A stretch of DNA of 64,000 nt, taken from Phellopilus nigrolimitatus. Taxonomy: Eukaryota; Basidiomycota; Agaricomycetes; Hymenochaetales; Hymenochaetaceae. The notes under the pieces are model-generated. The model worked only from the letters and a program-made list of their open reading frames with translations, was not told the origin of the DNA and did not search any database. Of the stretch, positions 39,065-52,614 are shown in pieces. The stretch's first letter is position 1. Each line of letters begins with the position of its first letter. The position numbers and the translations under genes were made by a program. The stretch covers positions 310,001 to 374,000 of the forward strand of contig JAJOHG010000029.1 in assembly GCA_021029095.1 (NCBI GenBank). Reading direction: 5' to 3'.

Positions 39065-42000
39065 TGTTTTGTTCGATAAATAGAGTTTTCTAGACAGGAT
39101 TGATGATGTTTATGCATCGTCATTCATAATAGATGTTTCTCCACTCTTTCCTTGAAGCTCGCCTACTACCATTTCTTAATGTGAAGACTGCGTTTATTCG
39201 ACTACAGCGTTCACGAGGCATTCAAGAACGAAAATATGTACTATAACACCAGTCTATTTATATTTTCAAATATAAAAGATGCGTATATTGGTATCCTCAC
39301 CGAAAGATGATACCAATTACAGGAATAGACCGATACGTTCATCGAGCTCATGTGCATGCCGCGCAGACAAAGGTTCGCAAGATCCTGATCCAATGATAAA
39401 CCCAAAATCAGGGAGTACTCTGTCGACAATTTAATAGGTTGCTGCGTCTGAAAGGGGCTGGTGAAGGTGATATAAGCCGCGCCTGACAGAAAGAATCAAT
39501 GCCGCATTCACGTCGATGGATGCAATAATGAGATCGGTGAGAACAAAGAACGGGTGGGACCCGAATATGCATACCGCCAGTATGCAGCGCGTCCCGCTCG
39601 AACGCACCCGCCTGTCGTCCAGCCTCCAAGCACCGGCGTGTGTCGCACCCTTTCATGACCTACCAAAAGAGTCTTTCCGTGCTCTTCGACCGGAAGCGCG
39701 CCGGGCGAAGGCATGCAGACTCTGGTCGCAGGTACGGGAAACGCCGGTGTGAGCAGAAAGGACGGGCGAGGCACGCCGCGTGGAGACGGTAGGAATGACA
39801 AACGCGTGCACGCAGATGCGGCGGAGATGCCTGCGCGTCCGGCCTTGAGCCGGCCACTCGGGAGTGTATAGGTGCAGCCCACACCATGTATGCCGCCACC
39901 GTGACCTCATATTCTATCAAGCTCGAAGGAACATTTAGACGAGGTCGTGGACGCTCGCATGCCAGATGCGAGCACTGAATTGAGGGCCGAGTGGCGGGAT
40001 CGCTAGGCTAGGATACTTCGATATTGGCGTGCATCGGCCTGGAGGCAGTGCGGAGAACCACGCGTGAAAGGAGAAATAAAAAATGTTGTCGAGACGGGCC
40101 GCGAAGATGAAATCAAGAGCGCGGCGCACCATCGTCTAGGCCAGCAGTCTAGATTGGCGAGCAGTGCGTCAAGGACACCAACACCATGTAATCAAGCTCA
40201 GAAGGAAAGCTATTTAACTGCATTTCTTTGGCCTTGCATTTCATGGTCTCTGTATACGCGCGCGACGAACTCCAATATTTCAGATTTCAGTAACTCCTTA
40301 TCTAGAGCATGAGAAAACGCCGAAAAGTAGTCAGCTTTATTCCACTGGAAAAAATAGAAATAAAGAATAAACGTAGACGCGAAGCGCGTTCGCAGCTTCA
40401 TGAAAGCATCACCGTTGTAAGCATCCAAAGGCCAAAGACGACTGGCGTTACTAAGCTCAGGGGGCGCAGATAGGCTATATGCGCGTCTCATTGATTCATC
40501 CGTTCTACGCAAGGGGAAGTAAGCGAAAGGATAGGTAATAAGAAAAAGCGGCAAGAGTGAAAGGAGGGAGGCGATCGCCACGAACAGAGTGAGAAGAGCA
40601 TGGAAAGGAGGGAAAGCAAGAGATGAAGAAAAGAGTACTCGTCATTTTTGATCGCTTTAAAGAGCCCGATTGCAATCGAGAGATCTCGTGAAAGGTCCCG
40701 TTAGTGAACGCACACCGGCTTCAGCGCACGGAACGTAACCACAGTCGATCGCAGGACATCAGCACAGATCGCGCGCGAGGGAAGGCGGGTAGGGCTCACT
40801 AGTGTTGCATTATAGGGCGGGACTCCCGCAATCGTGCCAATATATGCCGAATATTGCTACGGACTAGTAACGGAATTTTACAAGGTGACGAGGTTGCTAT
40901 CGGACTGCCAGGGGACGCGAAGCGCGTTGAGGCACTCGCGTACGCGATTCAGACAAGATAGTACTAGTAGTGAGAGTAATGGGGGATTTCTCTGGTGCGG
41001 GAGGAGTTTTAGGATGCTTGAGATGGTGAGTGTTAAGGTCAAGGAGCTTTGTTAGATAAAGCTTCGAGTGCGGTTACCCACCGGGATAAGTCCGGCCCTA
41101 GAGAGCGTCACCTGGGTTGCCGATGTCGGTCCGGCGGCGCGGGCAATTTAGGGCCGGCGCCTATGATCTGGGCACAAGTTACATAAGTCAAAGTAGCCTT
41201 GTCTCTCGTCCACGCCGCCTACATATATTCATCTCTTCGATCTACTACCATCTTCCAAGATCCCGCCCATCGCGCGCCTCTTGACTCTTTACATCCGGAC
41301 TATGTTCTTATTCCGGATGCAGCTAGGTGAAGCACTCGTCCGATCGGCGGGCAGAGCCAGACTGGACATGTAGTACGTCTAGATCTGCCTCCGTGTTCCT
41401 TGCATTTTTTATTTTTATTTTTTACAATTATAGTGTATAGTCTCTTCCTCTTGTATGTGCCGAGCATACTTCTCTCGGCTTATGCTACTATAGGTGATAC
41501 TTGTGGGAGGTTCTACGCGAATTGGATTCGTCCGGACCACTCGCTAGTACCTGTGAGTTGCATTCGTCCTGGTGATGACGTCTTGAAAGCGACGCGTATC
41601 TTTTCTGACATACAGATCGTTCAGTTAGGTGGTTTTTTTGGCATGGATCCGCAACCAGCAAGGCTATTTTCTCGTATGCGCTCGGCCCGGACGCCTTTTT
41701 TCGAGAAGTCGGCAAGTTCAGTGCTTTCTCTGGACGAAAGGTATTTGTTGATCGACTATTTGCTCATTCCCGAACAGCAATCTATCCTTTTCAAATATAA
41801 CTCTCGAGCAGACGCGGCCTTTCTTCTGGTACGCTGACCGCCCATCCCCCGCTTCACTTGGATCGAAGAATCGTCTGCGGGAATCCGCCACTAATGTGCT
41901 TCGCGGGGTGTGCAACGACGGCTTCAATGGACTATATCACCTTCTTCGTGGGCGGGGGAGGCCGTTTCACGCTAACCAAAGCTTTTCTTGCGCATCTTGT

Positions 42001-44471
42001 GCGAGGTTCGCTTTGAATGCGAAACGAATCCCTGCGGGATTCTCTACTAGGAAGGAAATTGGGATGGAGACTCACGAGTAATAAAAAAAGGGTGGAAGCG
42101 GCATGCTGGGATTTACGCTCACAGCGCTAGTGCCCTTGAGAGCGCGTGCGAAGACAGCGGCGGTTTGAGTAATGTTTAGCACGGCACGGGGTATGGACAC
42201 CGTGTCTATGTCGTTTTGAATTGGATGGATGGAATTACAGTTGGGTGGACAGCGCGCATTGTGGATATAAACGGGGTTTTAGATGGCGGTGCGTGCTCGT
42301 AACGGACAACCCGACGGAAATCGCCTAGCTTGCAATCGAGCAGAGTGCCTCGCATATCTCCCTTCCACTTTTGTTGCATTTCCCTCCCTCCCGCATAACC
42401 CCTCCTTCTTCGCTTACATGCTCGTTCCTTCTCTCTTTGTCCTGCCCCGCTCTCCGCCAGGCCACCTGGCTCCCTTATTTTCCTCCTTCGTCTCCATTGC
42501 AATGCGCACCCCGTATCTTCCCCGGTGCTCAAGATGCTCTTCGCAGACAATGGCTTCTCGCTCTCAACGGAGTGTTATGCAGTCTCGCGAATTCGACAGA
42601 AAGTACAAGCGAGGATGCGGGTCTACGCCAGTGCTGCGCTTGGTGCACGAAGCTCTGACTTTCGCGCCGTTGACTTCATTTTTCGTCGCTAACCGTTACA
42701 ACCTCAACGACATGTATTAGTGAATGCAATACATTCCATTTTATTCGCCACATTATGATACTTGGGAGGGATATGAAGGACACGAAGAAATACAATGTAT
42801 AAGCTTCGGTTTCAAGTGTGGGTGCGTAGGGTGAAAGAGTCGCGACTCGCGACTGGGAAAAAAAAGAATGCAATAAATGCGAAGAAGAGAAAACAGGCCT
42901 GCTTGGCTCGGCATCGACCCTTGAGCTCACATCCTCTTTCAACGTCAGAGCGCAAGGAACCTGTGTCCCATTTTAACAATGCGTGTTAACTGTTAGGAAA
43001 AGCACGACGCTGCGGAGAGATCAGTTGGGGGAATACGAAGTGTGCGCTCGTGCACGTGATCGAGACTTGACCGATAAGGCCACGTGGCCTGGCCAGCGAC
43101 CTCGACCCATCGCGACGCGCCAGCGGCAAGTTCGCCCTCTTCCGCGCTCAACATCATTCGATACGAGAAGGAATGGAGATGGCCGGAATATGCAAAGGTT
43201 GAGCTGACGAGTCTGCGGTCTCGAATCTGTGAGTTTATCATTTGTCCCTTCCCTGGTCTCGCGCCCACTGTATCGTTCTCCAGCTACATAGATACTCGTA
43301 ACAAAGCCTGCTCTAATTACCAACGACTGAATACATATGCCGAAGGCCCTTGTATTTCATTGCATGTGCGCGTTCCCGCGCGGGTGTCTTCCATGGAGGG
43401 GCGCCGTGTATGTGCAGCAGTTGGAACAGGCTATTGAACTCCTACGGCGTATGTGCATTACAGTTGAATTTCCTCGCGCGAATGCCCTCTTTCAAACAGG
43501 GCCAACCTCTCATGAGTCTGAACGGTCCTTTGTCCATGAATCCCGGACGTGTTTGTTAGAAGTGTGCGTTTTCGATTACTACACTTAATTCGCCCTCTAA
43601 GACATGCGCTCTAGACTAGGTTTCGTTTACGATTGATTCTTTCTGAGGTGTGAGGATGCCCTGCGCGGAGTCTGCCGCTATGGCAAGATTATGGTTCGGG
43701 AAGTTTAGGTGCGCAGGGGGCATATTCTCATATCTTCTGCGTCATTGTCTCAATACAGTCCGCATCTGTAGCCTGTGCCTATGAGCAGCATCTCAAACTC
43801 CTTCATTGATTACGTTCGCCATGTACCCTACTGGTCGCGACTACACCTTTGACCTTGGAGTGCTTATGTGGATGCTGCTCTTGCTCTGCGTCGGATCGTT
43901 GTGACGTTGTGAATTCCAGATCACCTAGTCCCCCTAAGTTCGCAGACATCCTCGACAAATGCAGCGCTCTCGGATTTACACGTGGACAGGACTACCACAG
44001 CGCTGGATATGTTTGACCCGAAATCACTGGGGACTGCCGTCCCGATGCTGCTCAATGCGCCACGCCGGAAAGACCGAGTGATATGTCCGCTAGACCATCG
44101 TTGGTCCGCCTAAAGTCTTCCATCTAGTCCGAAGACATCCACGTAGTCCGAAGACATCCACGGCAGAAACGGCCTCCATAAGGCATATGCTGATCAGCAA
44201 GTCACTCGCGGCTGCGAAGTTGGCTGAGCATCTGACCATGTTCCTCTCTTCGAAGTCCACGGGCGCTTCTGCGCGGGATCTGTTACCGCGTCTCTTGTCC
44301 TCATCGATTTTGTCAGCAAGTTCTAGATATGCCAGCTGACCTGTTGACCTGCGCTCGTATCAGTGAACACTGGAGGGAATCCGCGCATACGTTTTCCTAC
44401 TGAGACGACAGAGTTCTGCGCCATTGGCGACAAGCCGCAGACGTACTCGCGCGGATCTTTCTTTGTACATC
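39065..44471. other. Long stretch with no supported gene
   Basis: About 5.4 kb. There are several open frames (for example 41400-41837 plus with a hydrophobic start, and 42283-42720 plus), but none has a recognisable domain or splice-consistent extension. A 19-nt direct duplication (AGTCCGAAGACATCCACG) lies near 44128-44165. The promoter of the SDR at 44472 is in the last part. Confidence 0.4.
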
Positions 44472-45550
44472 ATGGCACAGCCAGATCCTCAGCTTGCCTC
44501 TCCACTCGCACCGATCGGCGTTGAAGCTGCACTCCGCTCTGCGTCCGACCCATCTTTCACGCCACGCGCCACTTTACTCGAGAAGGAGTTCACCATCGCC
44601 GGCCGCGTCGCTGTTATCTCTGGTGGGAATCGGGGCCTCGGCCTCGAGATGGCTGAGGCACTCGCAGAGGCAGGCGCTATAGTGTACTGTCTCGACCTCC
44701 CAGCCTCTCCGGGCGAGTCATGGGAAGCGACGCGGGCTTACGTTTCGAAGCTCGGGCTTGCAGGAGGGGCGCGACTGGAATATGCGAGCGTGGATGTTAC
44801 AGATCAGCAGGCTATCTGGGATGTTGTAGAGAAGATCGCAGAGAAAGAAGGACGGATGGACGTGTGCGTCGCCGCGGCGGGAATCGCGATGGGCGGCAAT
44901 GCGTGTCTCGATTATCCCGCAGCACAGTTCGAGAAGATCATTGGTGTGAATCTGAACGGCGTGTTTTATACCGCTCAGGCGGCCGGGCGCCAAATGGTCA
45001 AATACAATCGACCGGGGAGCATCGTGCTGATCGCGTCGATGGCGGGGAGTGTCGCGCTTCCTGGCCACAGGAACGCTCCGTACGACGCGAGCAAGGCTGG
45101 TGTGATCCAGATGGCGCGGAACTTGGCGTGCGAGCTCGCTGTGAATGGAATCAGAGTCAACACCATTTCGCCAGGGTACATTCCCACGACGTACGTGCTC
45201 CCGGTTCTCAACTGCTTTCATATTCTTATAGAACAATCTCGCGGCTCTTTGAAACGTTATATGCGAAATTTCATGCATCCGCGAAATTCATTTTGGAACG
45301 CTAAGAATGTCGAAGCCTTTTCTTGATTCAAATCCGCACCTCCGGACGGAGTGGGCTTCGCAGAATCCGCTTGGACGGCTTGGAAGGCCGGACGAGCTGC
45401 GTGGCGTCATCGCGTGGCTGGCGTCTGATGCGTCATCCTTCTGCACGGGGAGCGAGTACGTGTGCTTTCTTTGCTGTTAATTGTGTTCATGATAATTGAC
45501 GACTTGTTTGTCTTAGCATTCTCATTTGCGGCGGGCAGACGGCTTGGTGA
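44472..45550 (+). CDS. Short-chain dehydrogenase, sorbose-reductase-like (SDR1, intact)
   Basis: Classical SDR, probably an NADP(H)-dependent polyol/ketose oxidoreductase of the sorbose/xylulose reductase type. Exons 44472-45190, 45306-45455 and 45517-45550 sum to 300 aa. The cofactor loop is GGNRGLG, followed by NAG-equivalent AAAGIA, the catalytic Ser in IASMAGS, YxxxK in PYDASKAG and the C-terminal [10 protein letters not shown]. An upstream ATG at 44424 is open, but [10 protein letters not shown] at 44472 matches the start of the paralogue at 58364. Not obviously targeted, so probably cytosolic. The neighbouring phosphoketolase suggests pentose/ketose metabolism (inference). Confidence 0.9.
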
Positions 45551-46090
45551 GCGTGCGTTTAAATTTAGTTTGACGGATGTGATTTCTCTTCGCAATGCCT
45601 TGCTACAGCGAGGTCAAACAAAATAAAACTGTAATGGCTCGATTGCATAACAAGATATCTTGAGTGGCATGTACATGAGACATATATGATCGCAAGGACT
45701 GCTTGATTATAGTATGATATTTCGGGAGTGGGACAATCTGCAAACGTAGTTGAAGAGATGGCGAGCGGCTAGAATATGAGCGCAACAAGAGCCGTCCATT
45801 CAAGTACAGTCTTGAGTGATTTCCGAACATTATTATTCACTGCTGCCATACAGACAGATCATATCCCTCTTCACTAACCACTCTCCTTCGTGGCGAGCCT
45901 CATCAGATTCTGCCTCCACTCGTAGCTTTCCATTGCAAAATGGGACAGACATTTGTACATTGATTCGCAATTGCTAAAGTGCTCGTGGTAGATGCGCTAG
46001 AAGTACAGGCGTAACAGTGAAAAAAGAAATAGAAGAAAAGAAAACACAGCTTATTTTGTGATGGAGTAAGATGAATGGAAAAAGGGGTGA
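45551..46090. other. Convergent intergenic region
   Basis: Lies between the 3' ends of SDR1 (plus) and the phosphoketolase gene (minus). AT-rich, no gene. Confidence 0.5.
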
Positions 46091-49000
46091 TTAGGAAAAG
46101 GTCGGAGTGTCGTAGGCGTCTGCATGATCTGCAAAAGTAAGACAAAAGGTCATCAGCTGCCAGAATCAGAAAGACATTAGTGGCGGAACACGTACCCTGG
46201 CCGTGCTCGAGCGCATACTCAGTCGCCTTCCGCGCGCGGTGCATCAGCTCGCCTATCTTCATCTGCGCGTCGACCGCAACCCGTTCGTTCACCGCCGCGC
46301 CCGCGCGCACCACCGCCGCGGCGACATGGTAGCGCGACACACCGTTGGCGAGCATCATGCAGAACGGCGTCGTCGTCGTGCCCTCCTCGCTGTACCCCGC
46401 GATTTGCATGCGTGCCGTGCCCGGCCGCCCGAAGAGCAGGCTGCGCAGTTCTCCCGCGTACCCGTGGTAGTTGAAGTGCACCGCACGGTCAGCGGTGAAG
46501 AGCGCCACGAAATCCGCGTCCGTGAGCGCGTGCGGGTGCGAGCGCTCCGGCCCGAGGATCATAAGGTCCGTCACGTTTACGACGCGCATGCGCAGCGCAG
46601 GTACTTCCTTGCGCAGCAGCGCCGCCGCCGCAATCACCTCGAATGTGAGCTCGACGCCGATGCCAACAAGGACACTGGATACGCATAAGCTCTCTGGATG
46701 CAGAAACGGAATCGAAGAAAAGGGGACGTACACGTCTGGTTTCAGCCCGCCGTCCGTGCTCGCGAATTTCCAGACCGATGCGCCCGCGACACAGTGCGCA
46801 TCCGCCTCCGCTGCGGAGAGCCAGACAGGTGTGGGTTGCTTCGATCCGACCATGAGGTTGATGTAGTTGCGACTGCGCAGGCAGTGCGCGATGGTTGAGA
46901 GGAAGCAGTTTGCGTCCGGCGGGAGGTACACGCGCGCCAGGGTCGGCTTGAGGTTGAGCACCGCACCTATGAACGACGGATTTTGGTGCGAGAAGCCGTT
47001 GTGCTCCTGGCGCGCCCACGTCGACGTCTCGAGATAGTTGATCGAGCCGACGTCCTTGCGCCACTTTGTCTCGTGGGCCTGTGCACATAGCAAACTAGTT
47101 GGCGACATTATTTGAGATTGAGATGGAAAAGAGCTCACTATCTTGACAAACTTGCTATACTGCACCATCATCGTGTGCACAATGCCGAGGAAGGCTTCGT
47201 ACGAAGGGAGGAGGGCGGTGCGGCCGGTGAGCGTGTAGCCCTGCATCATGCCCTGGCAGGTGTGCTCCGACAAAATCTCGATAACGCGTCCGCCGCCCGC
47301 GCGCGCAGCGACATCCCACTGGAAGTTGCGCCCGGTCGCTTCGAGGATTGCATCGAGCTTGTTTGACTCGAGCTCATCTGGCGAGAAGATACGGAACGTA
47401 TTTGGGTTTCTGCGAATGTCCGGTTAGTAAGAGAAACAGAAACGACGCGGCGCACGCACTCCTTGACGACATCCAACAAGAACTTTCCGACGGTTTTCAT
47501 GCAGCTCTGCTGCGTGCCTTTCTCCACCTCGAACGACCCCCAGTTCGGCAGTTTCAACTTCGTCCAGGAGCCATTCGCCTCCTTCCGTAGGCCGAGCCGT
47601 TTGGAGGAATTTGGCACGACACGCAGCACGCTCTCAGCGACTGCACCAGTTCCGAGGTCAACGAGCTCGCCAATCCGATAGGAATCAAGCCAGTGCTGCA
47701 GCGTCTCGAGTTCCTCGGTGTCAGACTTGGCTTTGGGCAGCGGAACCTGGTGCGCGTGGAAGGATCCCTCGATGAACTCGCCGTGTGACGACTTGGGGCC
47801 GGACCATCCCTATCGACAAATTAACTGACAGTAATTATGATTAAAGTAAAGTAGAAGTTAAATAAGAAAGAGATCGGACTGAAGATCTCGAAAAGAATCA
47901 TGGCTGGGCGTACGAACCTTTGGTGTGCGCAGGATAAGCACGGGCCATCGAGGTTTGACGATCGCCTGCCCCGCGCGAGCCGCACCCTGGATTTTCCTGA
48001 TCTCCCTGAGAGCCCACTCGAACGACGCGGCCATGTCCTGGTCGATGCGTGCCAGGTCCTCGACGAAGCGCACTTGGTAGCCGTACCCGCTGTTCGCAAT
48101 CCATCGATGTCAGAATGACAGGAGCTAGAAGAGCTGACGCACCTAAAGAGAGCGCACAGCTCGAGGTCATCCATGGTTCCGTATATCGTGCGCTCAGAGA
48201 TCTTGAAACCATTGACGTGGACGATGGGGAGGACCGCGCCGCTCTCGGCGGGGTCGATGTATTTGTAGCCGTGCCATGCGCTATATAGACGAATTATTAG
48301 TATAACAATGCAGAAGGGAGACGGAGGGCGAGCGTACGTTGCGGTTGGCCCGGATTCGGCTTCGCCGTCGCCTACAACGCAGGCGACGACGAGGTCCGGA
48401 TTGTCCATTACGGCGCCGAATGCGACGCTGAGTGCATAGCCGAGCTCGCCGCCTTCATGTATCGCACCGGGCGTCTCTGCATTGATATGGCTACAATTGC
48501 AAAAGCCAGGTGTATGTATAAAATCAGTAAGAGTGACGTTGACGAAGGTAGAACATACCTTGGGAAGCCGCCGGGCGCGGAGAATCTGGTGACGAAGCTG
48601 GCGAGGCCCGCTTTATTGCGTAAATATTCCGGGTAGAAGGAGGCCAGGGAGTCTTCGAGCCAGAGGCATGAGAGGATGCCAGGTGCACCGTGTCCTATTC
48701 GCGATTGACTGAGAATGAAAATGCAGGGGCAGAAATATGAGAACCTACCCGGGCCGACAACATAGAGTACGTCGATGTCGTGCTTTATCACGAGGCGGTT
48801 GAGATGGGCGTAGACAAGGACGAGGCCCGGGCAGGTGCCCCAGTGGCCGAGCAGACGCGGCTTGATGTCGTCGTGGGTTAGCTTGCGTTCGAGCAGCACA
48901 TTATCCTTGAGGAAGATCATCGCTGCAGCAAGTAATTTTCATCAGCTGGCGAGTTGGGTATTTAGACAGGGAGCGCGCCTGCTGCGACGTAGTCTGCCGC

Positions 49001-49141
49001 CCTGCGAAACGACTTGATGTCGTCGACTTCTCCCGGGGAGAGCACATCGAGGTCGAGCTCGACTTTGAGCGCGCTGAGCGACGTCGGGAGGAGAGAGGCG
49101 TCGGGAGGTGGGTTCGGCTGCGATAGGAGCTGGGCGGGCAT
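46091..49141 (-). CDS. Xylulose-5-phosphate/fructose-6-phosphate phosphoketolase
   Basis: ThDP-dependent enzyme that splits xylulose 5-phosphate or fructose 6-phosphate with phosphate to acetyl phosphate plus a sugar phosphate. Recognised blocks in order are [51 protein letters not shown], the ThDP-binding [15 protein letters not shown] (split by an intron), [57 protein letters not shown] and HFNYHGY. The start MPAQLLSQ at 49141 is followed by an exon joined to AMIFLKDN through what seems to be a GC-AG intron. The last exon ends [11 protein letters not shown] at 46091. No frame breaks seen. Fungal members are thought to derive from bacteria (known for the family). Confidence 0.93.
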
Positions 49142-51520
49142 TGTCGATGAGGCGATACTAGGAGAAGGAGGAGGGCCATTGTCGAACTTTTGTACAAGTA
49201 CACTTTCTAGCAGTCGCGCTCGACGTCATGATGATGTTCAGCTTCAAACGCGACGCGTCGTGCACCAACTCTATTCGTGAGAAACAGTTACATAAGCCGG
49301 TCCACACGCAGGAAAGTGTCCATGTACATGTACATACTTCATTGGCTTCCTCGAGGAATATACGCTCTTCAACAAGACTGGTGCGCGTTTCGGATGAGTC
49401 CTAAGCTCGACACGCGGTGGGAAGATGAGCTTGCAAGACTGTGGCTTCGTAATCAATCTGTGTGATCTCAAGCGGGTTAGGCGCGCAGTCCCGCCCGAGC
49501 TCGTACTTGTTGCTTCATGGGGCGCGACGAACCGAGATGTGCGGGAGTGCTCCAGGGAGCTATGCGGAGAGGGCGAGGATGAGGGCACGAGACATGTCGC
49601 GTGCGTGGGTGATGAAGCGAAAGAGAACAACGGGCGGAGGACGCGGATGAAGAGACGATTTGCGTGCTCCTCTTGGGCGCGCGCTTCGCTGGTTGGAAGA
49701 GATTGGGGCGAGTATGGGATGGCACCGGGAGAGGCCGGGCACATTCGTCTCTAGCCAGCTCCGCTCTACTGCCAGTCGTCAAACAATGTAGCAATCCTGG
49801 ATACTCTACAGTGCGTCTCTCCATCTCTGCATGCGCCGTGCATATTGGCTTACTCACGCAATATATATAACTTTTCAATCAAAGGCATGGATCATGCGCG
49901 CAGTTGGAAGAACTGACACAGAAGCATGACCCGAGCATCTGTACACGAATACGACCGAAGTACTTGGACGTGGTGGGAGATATGGCAGAATTCCACGCTA
50001 GGTGAGGCTGCATGGTGTTCTCTGTCATGTTTCTGGTCGTTAAATTCTGACAATTTGTGTTTCATAAACTTCTGGTGGGTGTACGTATTTCCTATACTTC
50101 TTCCGTCAGGCACTGTTAACTTCCTCAGAAAGAGCGCGGTCAGCCAAGCATGCTTGCAGGCAGCCCCACTCGGACTCGCGGATGGCATGCATTAAATTCG
50201 CTCAAGTTGGCGCGCCTTGCGGAGCTCATATCAATCTTGGGCACATCGCTCGAGCGCTCCAAGGCGTTCTTCTCCATGTGCCTTGTCGCATGATCTCCTA
50301 GGGGCTCTACGAACCCTTAAGTTTTCCTTCCTATCAGAAAGGGCCTCGCAAAACTTTAAAATTTACTCTGCCTCCTTGAGTCTGCTATGACTGTGCGCTA
50401 GACTGCATTTCCAGGCCTCATGGTCTGTGAAGGTTTGTTGCGCCGTTTCGCTTTGAACCTTACCCGGCGTTTTTAGAAAACGCACTGCTACTTTTTGCTC
50501 CGCTTCCCTCGTCGTCATATTCGAGCCCATTTTTTTCCGCCTATTCGCTTCTCTTTAGTCCGACTCTGCGACGCAATTCCGCGGCCTGCACGATTAACGT
50601 CAGTACGATCTCCGCGATATCACGGTGCTCTTCCATTCGTTGCCTCGTTTTAGGCCCCGACGCATACGAAGGCAAGCGCGGCGAGTGGCGTCTTCGCGCT
50701 CGACTATTTAGAGAGCAGTTCCAACGATGACCTGAAGGCCGCGATGGACAGGCCCATCAACGGGTACGGTATTGCCGTTGTCAGGGCGCTGCGTTAGAAG
50801 CTCGACGCGGCGAACTGGGGAAATTTAAATAGATAGATAGGCCCTTACAAAACCTACTTTTTGTTCCGCAAGCCTTTTTTTTTCTCCTTCCTGAAAGCTT
50901 CCCTTTGAAAGCGGTTTCGTCATGACCTGAATGAGCTTCGTATATTTCCCTTGAGCTGCATGTATGAGTATATACCCGTACTCCCGTGAACTCAATGAAA
51001 CGTTTTTTGAACGCGATACCAACACTCAGAATTAACTCGATAAAGTGACATCGAGATTCCAATTCAACGCAACAAGAAGTCCGTTTAGTTACATTATTAG
51101 TACAACTTGACACTAAGGGCGCTAAATGGAAGAGCTCCAATTATTCTATCCCTCGTTCTTCCCACTTCCAGAAAATTACGAAGGACCATCAGAACTCGTT
51201 ATTTGTCAAGATTCAATTGAGCGCAAGTCACGGATTCTCGATCACCTTCTCCCGACTGACACCGCCCGGGGCGGGCGCGCACCCAAAACGACAATTGACG
51301 CCTTCTCCAACCGAATTGTAACTGTTCTGAATCTTCTAAGCCCCACGTAGTTCCGATTGACACTTTTTCCGATTGACACTTTTTCCGATTGACACTTCCT
51401 CAAGGCCACCCTCACATTTTCTCCATACGAGTTTTTCCTGCTTTTTCCATATCACTTGTAAAGAATACTCGATACTCGCCTCCCCATTTTAACCACCAAC
51501 CAAGACAGACTCTCCGAACG
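49142..51520. other. Intergenic with possible small relics
   Basis: No supported gene. Around 50650-50810 one plus frame reads protein-like (ALDYLESSSNDDLKAAMD) before a stop, with no identifiable family. A 16-nt tandem triplet lies at 51351-51398. Confidence 0.4.
51351..51398 (+). repeat. 16-nt unit repeated three times
   Basis: TTCCGATTGACACTTT occurs three times head to tail, the last with a final mismatch, about 120 nt upstream of the gene at 51521. Confidence 0.85.
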
Positions 51521-52614
51521 ATGAGCGTCTCCGATTTTCAGATGAGTGCCCAAGAAAGAGCTGTTCGTGAGTGCGAGGAGCCTGAGGTGAGTTGACGCCG
51601 CTCTACCAGTCCACTGTCTGACTTCTCACCCGTATTACTGACTCGTTTACTGCCTCCCTTTCGTCTGCAGAAGAATGCTCGCGGCCATCCCATCAATGAC
51701 GAAGAATTTTATTCCGTTGATACTGAAGCTCATGCGACATATCTTCTGGGACTCAACGAGTCCTTTCTGACGAACTCGGGGCTCCTCGAAGCGGAGCTAC
51801 CGCTCATATCCTCGCCAGCGAATCCGGCCTCAGAACCCAGTGTCGACGACTCCTATATGAGATCCTCCGTCAAGACGTTGCTGGTGGCGCACTCGCACGG
51901 AGACTCGGTCACCAAGCAATACACATTTATTAAGGAAAATGACATGAAGTTATCGTGCTTAGACGTACTTGAGAACAGGACGGTCTTGGAGTACACGCCT
52001 GGCGCCGACGGGTTTGCACACAAGATTGTCGGCTTCGGCTTAGATAGTGCTTTATCCGAGGTGATCCTCGTCGTCCATTTGGCAGACGTATACGGAACCC
52101 GTACGTTACTATGCATTTCTTATTTTTGCTGTTCCGCATCTCGACAGCATGTTTATTCGTCATACAGAACATGTTGAAGTCCTGTGTATATCCACGACGG
52201 ATTGGATCACCACCACGTTACTCAAGAAAGAGCTCCCAATCGAGAATGGCAGTATTGACATTCACTGGCCAGATAGAGTGCGCGTTTTTGCGAACGCTAG
52301 GAGCGCGTTGATTTTGCTGAGGGAAGATGTCATCCTCGTGGACTGGTTGGCCGGGCGAGTCGCAAGGCTGTTGATCGTAAGTATACGATCCACCTCTGTT
52401 GACACTTTTTGAATACGTTTCTTGTCAGCCCACTTCGGCCTCCATCAAGAGCATGAAGATCACGTACCTGCGTAATTTGCATTTTGTGACGTTCGACGAC
52501 GAAGGCGACTATGTCGTCCCTGGTCCTTCAATATCCAAGATCTTCATTCCTCTCGAATCGCTGTGGATAGAAATGGCAAGGAGTACTTACGCCCAGCCTC
52601 GTTCACACATCTAG
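51521..52614 (+). CDS. Hypothetical protein, 296 aa
   Basis: Four exons (51521-51586, 51671-52100, 52168-52376, 52429-52614) have clean GT-AG introns of 52-84 nt and sum in frame, so this is a real gene. The protein starts MSVSDFQMSAQERAV and is acidic near the N-terminus. It then carries beta-rich stretches such as KTLLVAHSHGDSVTKQYTF and HVEVLCISTTDW, and RSALILLREDVILVDWLAG, which looks like a repeat or propeller-like strand pattern. There is no signal peptide, membrane segment or recognised domain. It could belong to the lineage-specific F-box-associated or beta-propeller-like proteins common in agaricomycetes, but that is speculation. Confidence 0.75.

Noticed and set aside
41400..41837. 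145-codon fr​ame with a hydrophobic N-terminus, possibly a secreted or membrane protein
   Set aside because: No paralogue, domain, splice support or promoter signal. The hydrophobic start comes from a T-rich tract.
46203..46866. Long plus-strand frames over the phosphoketolase gene
   Set aside because: Antisense shadows of a GC-rich conserved coding sequence.
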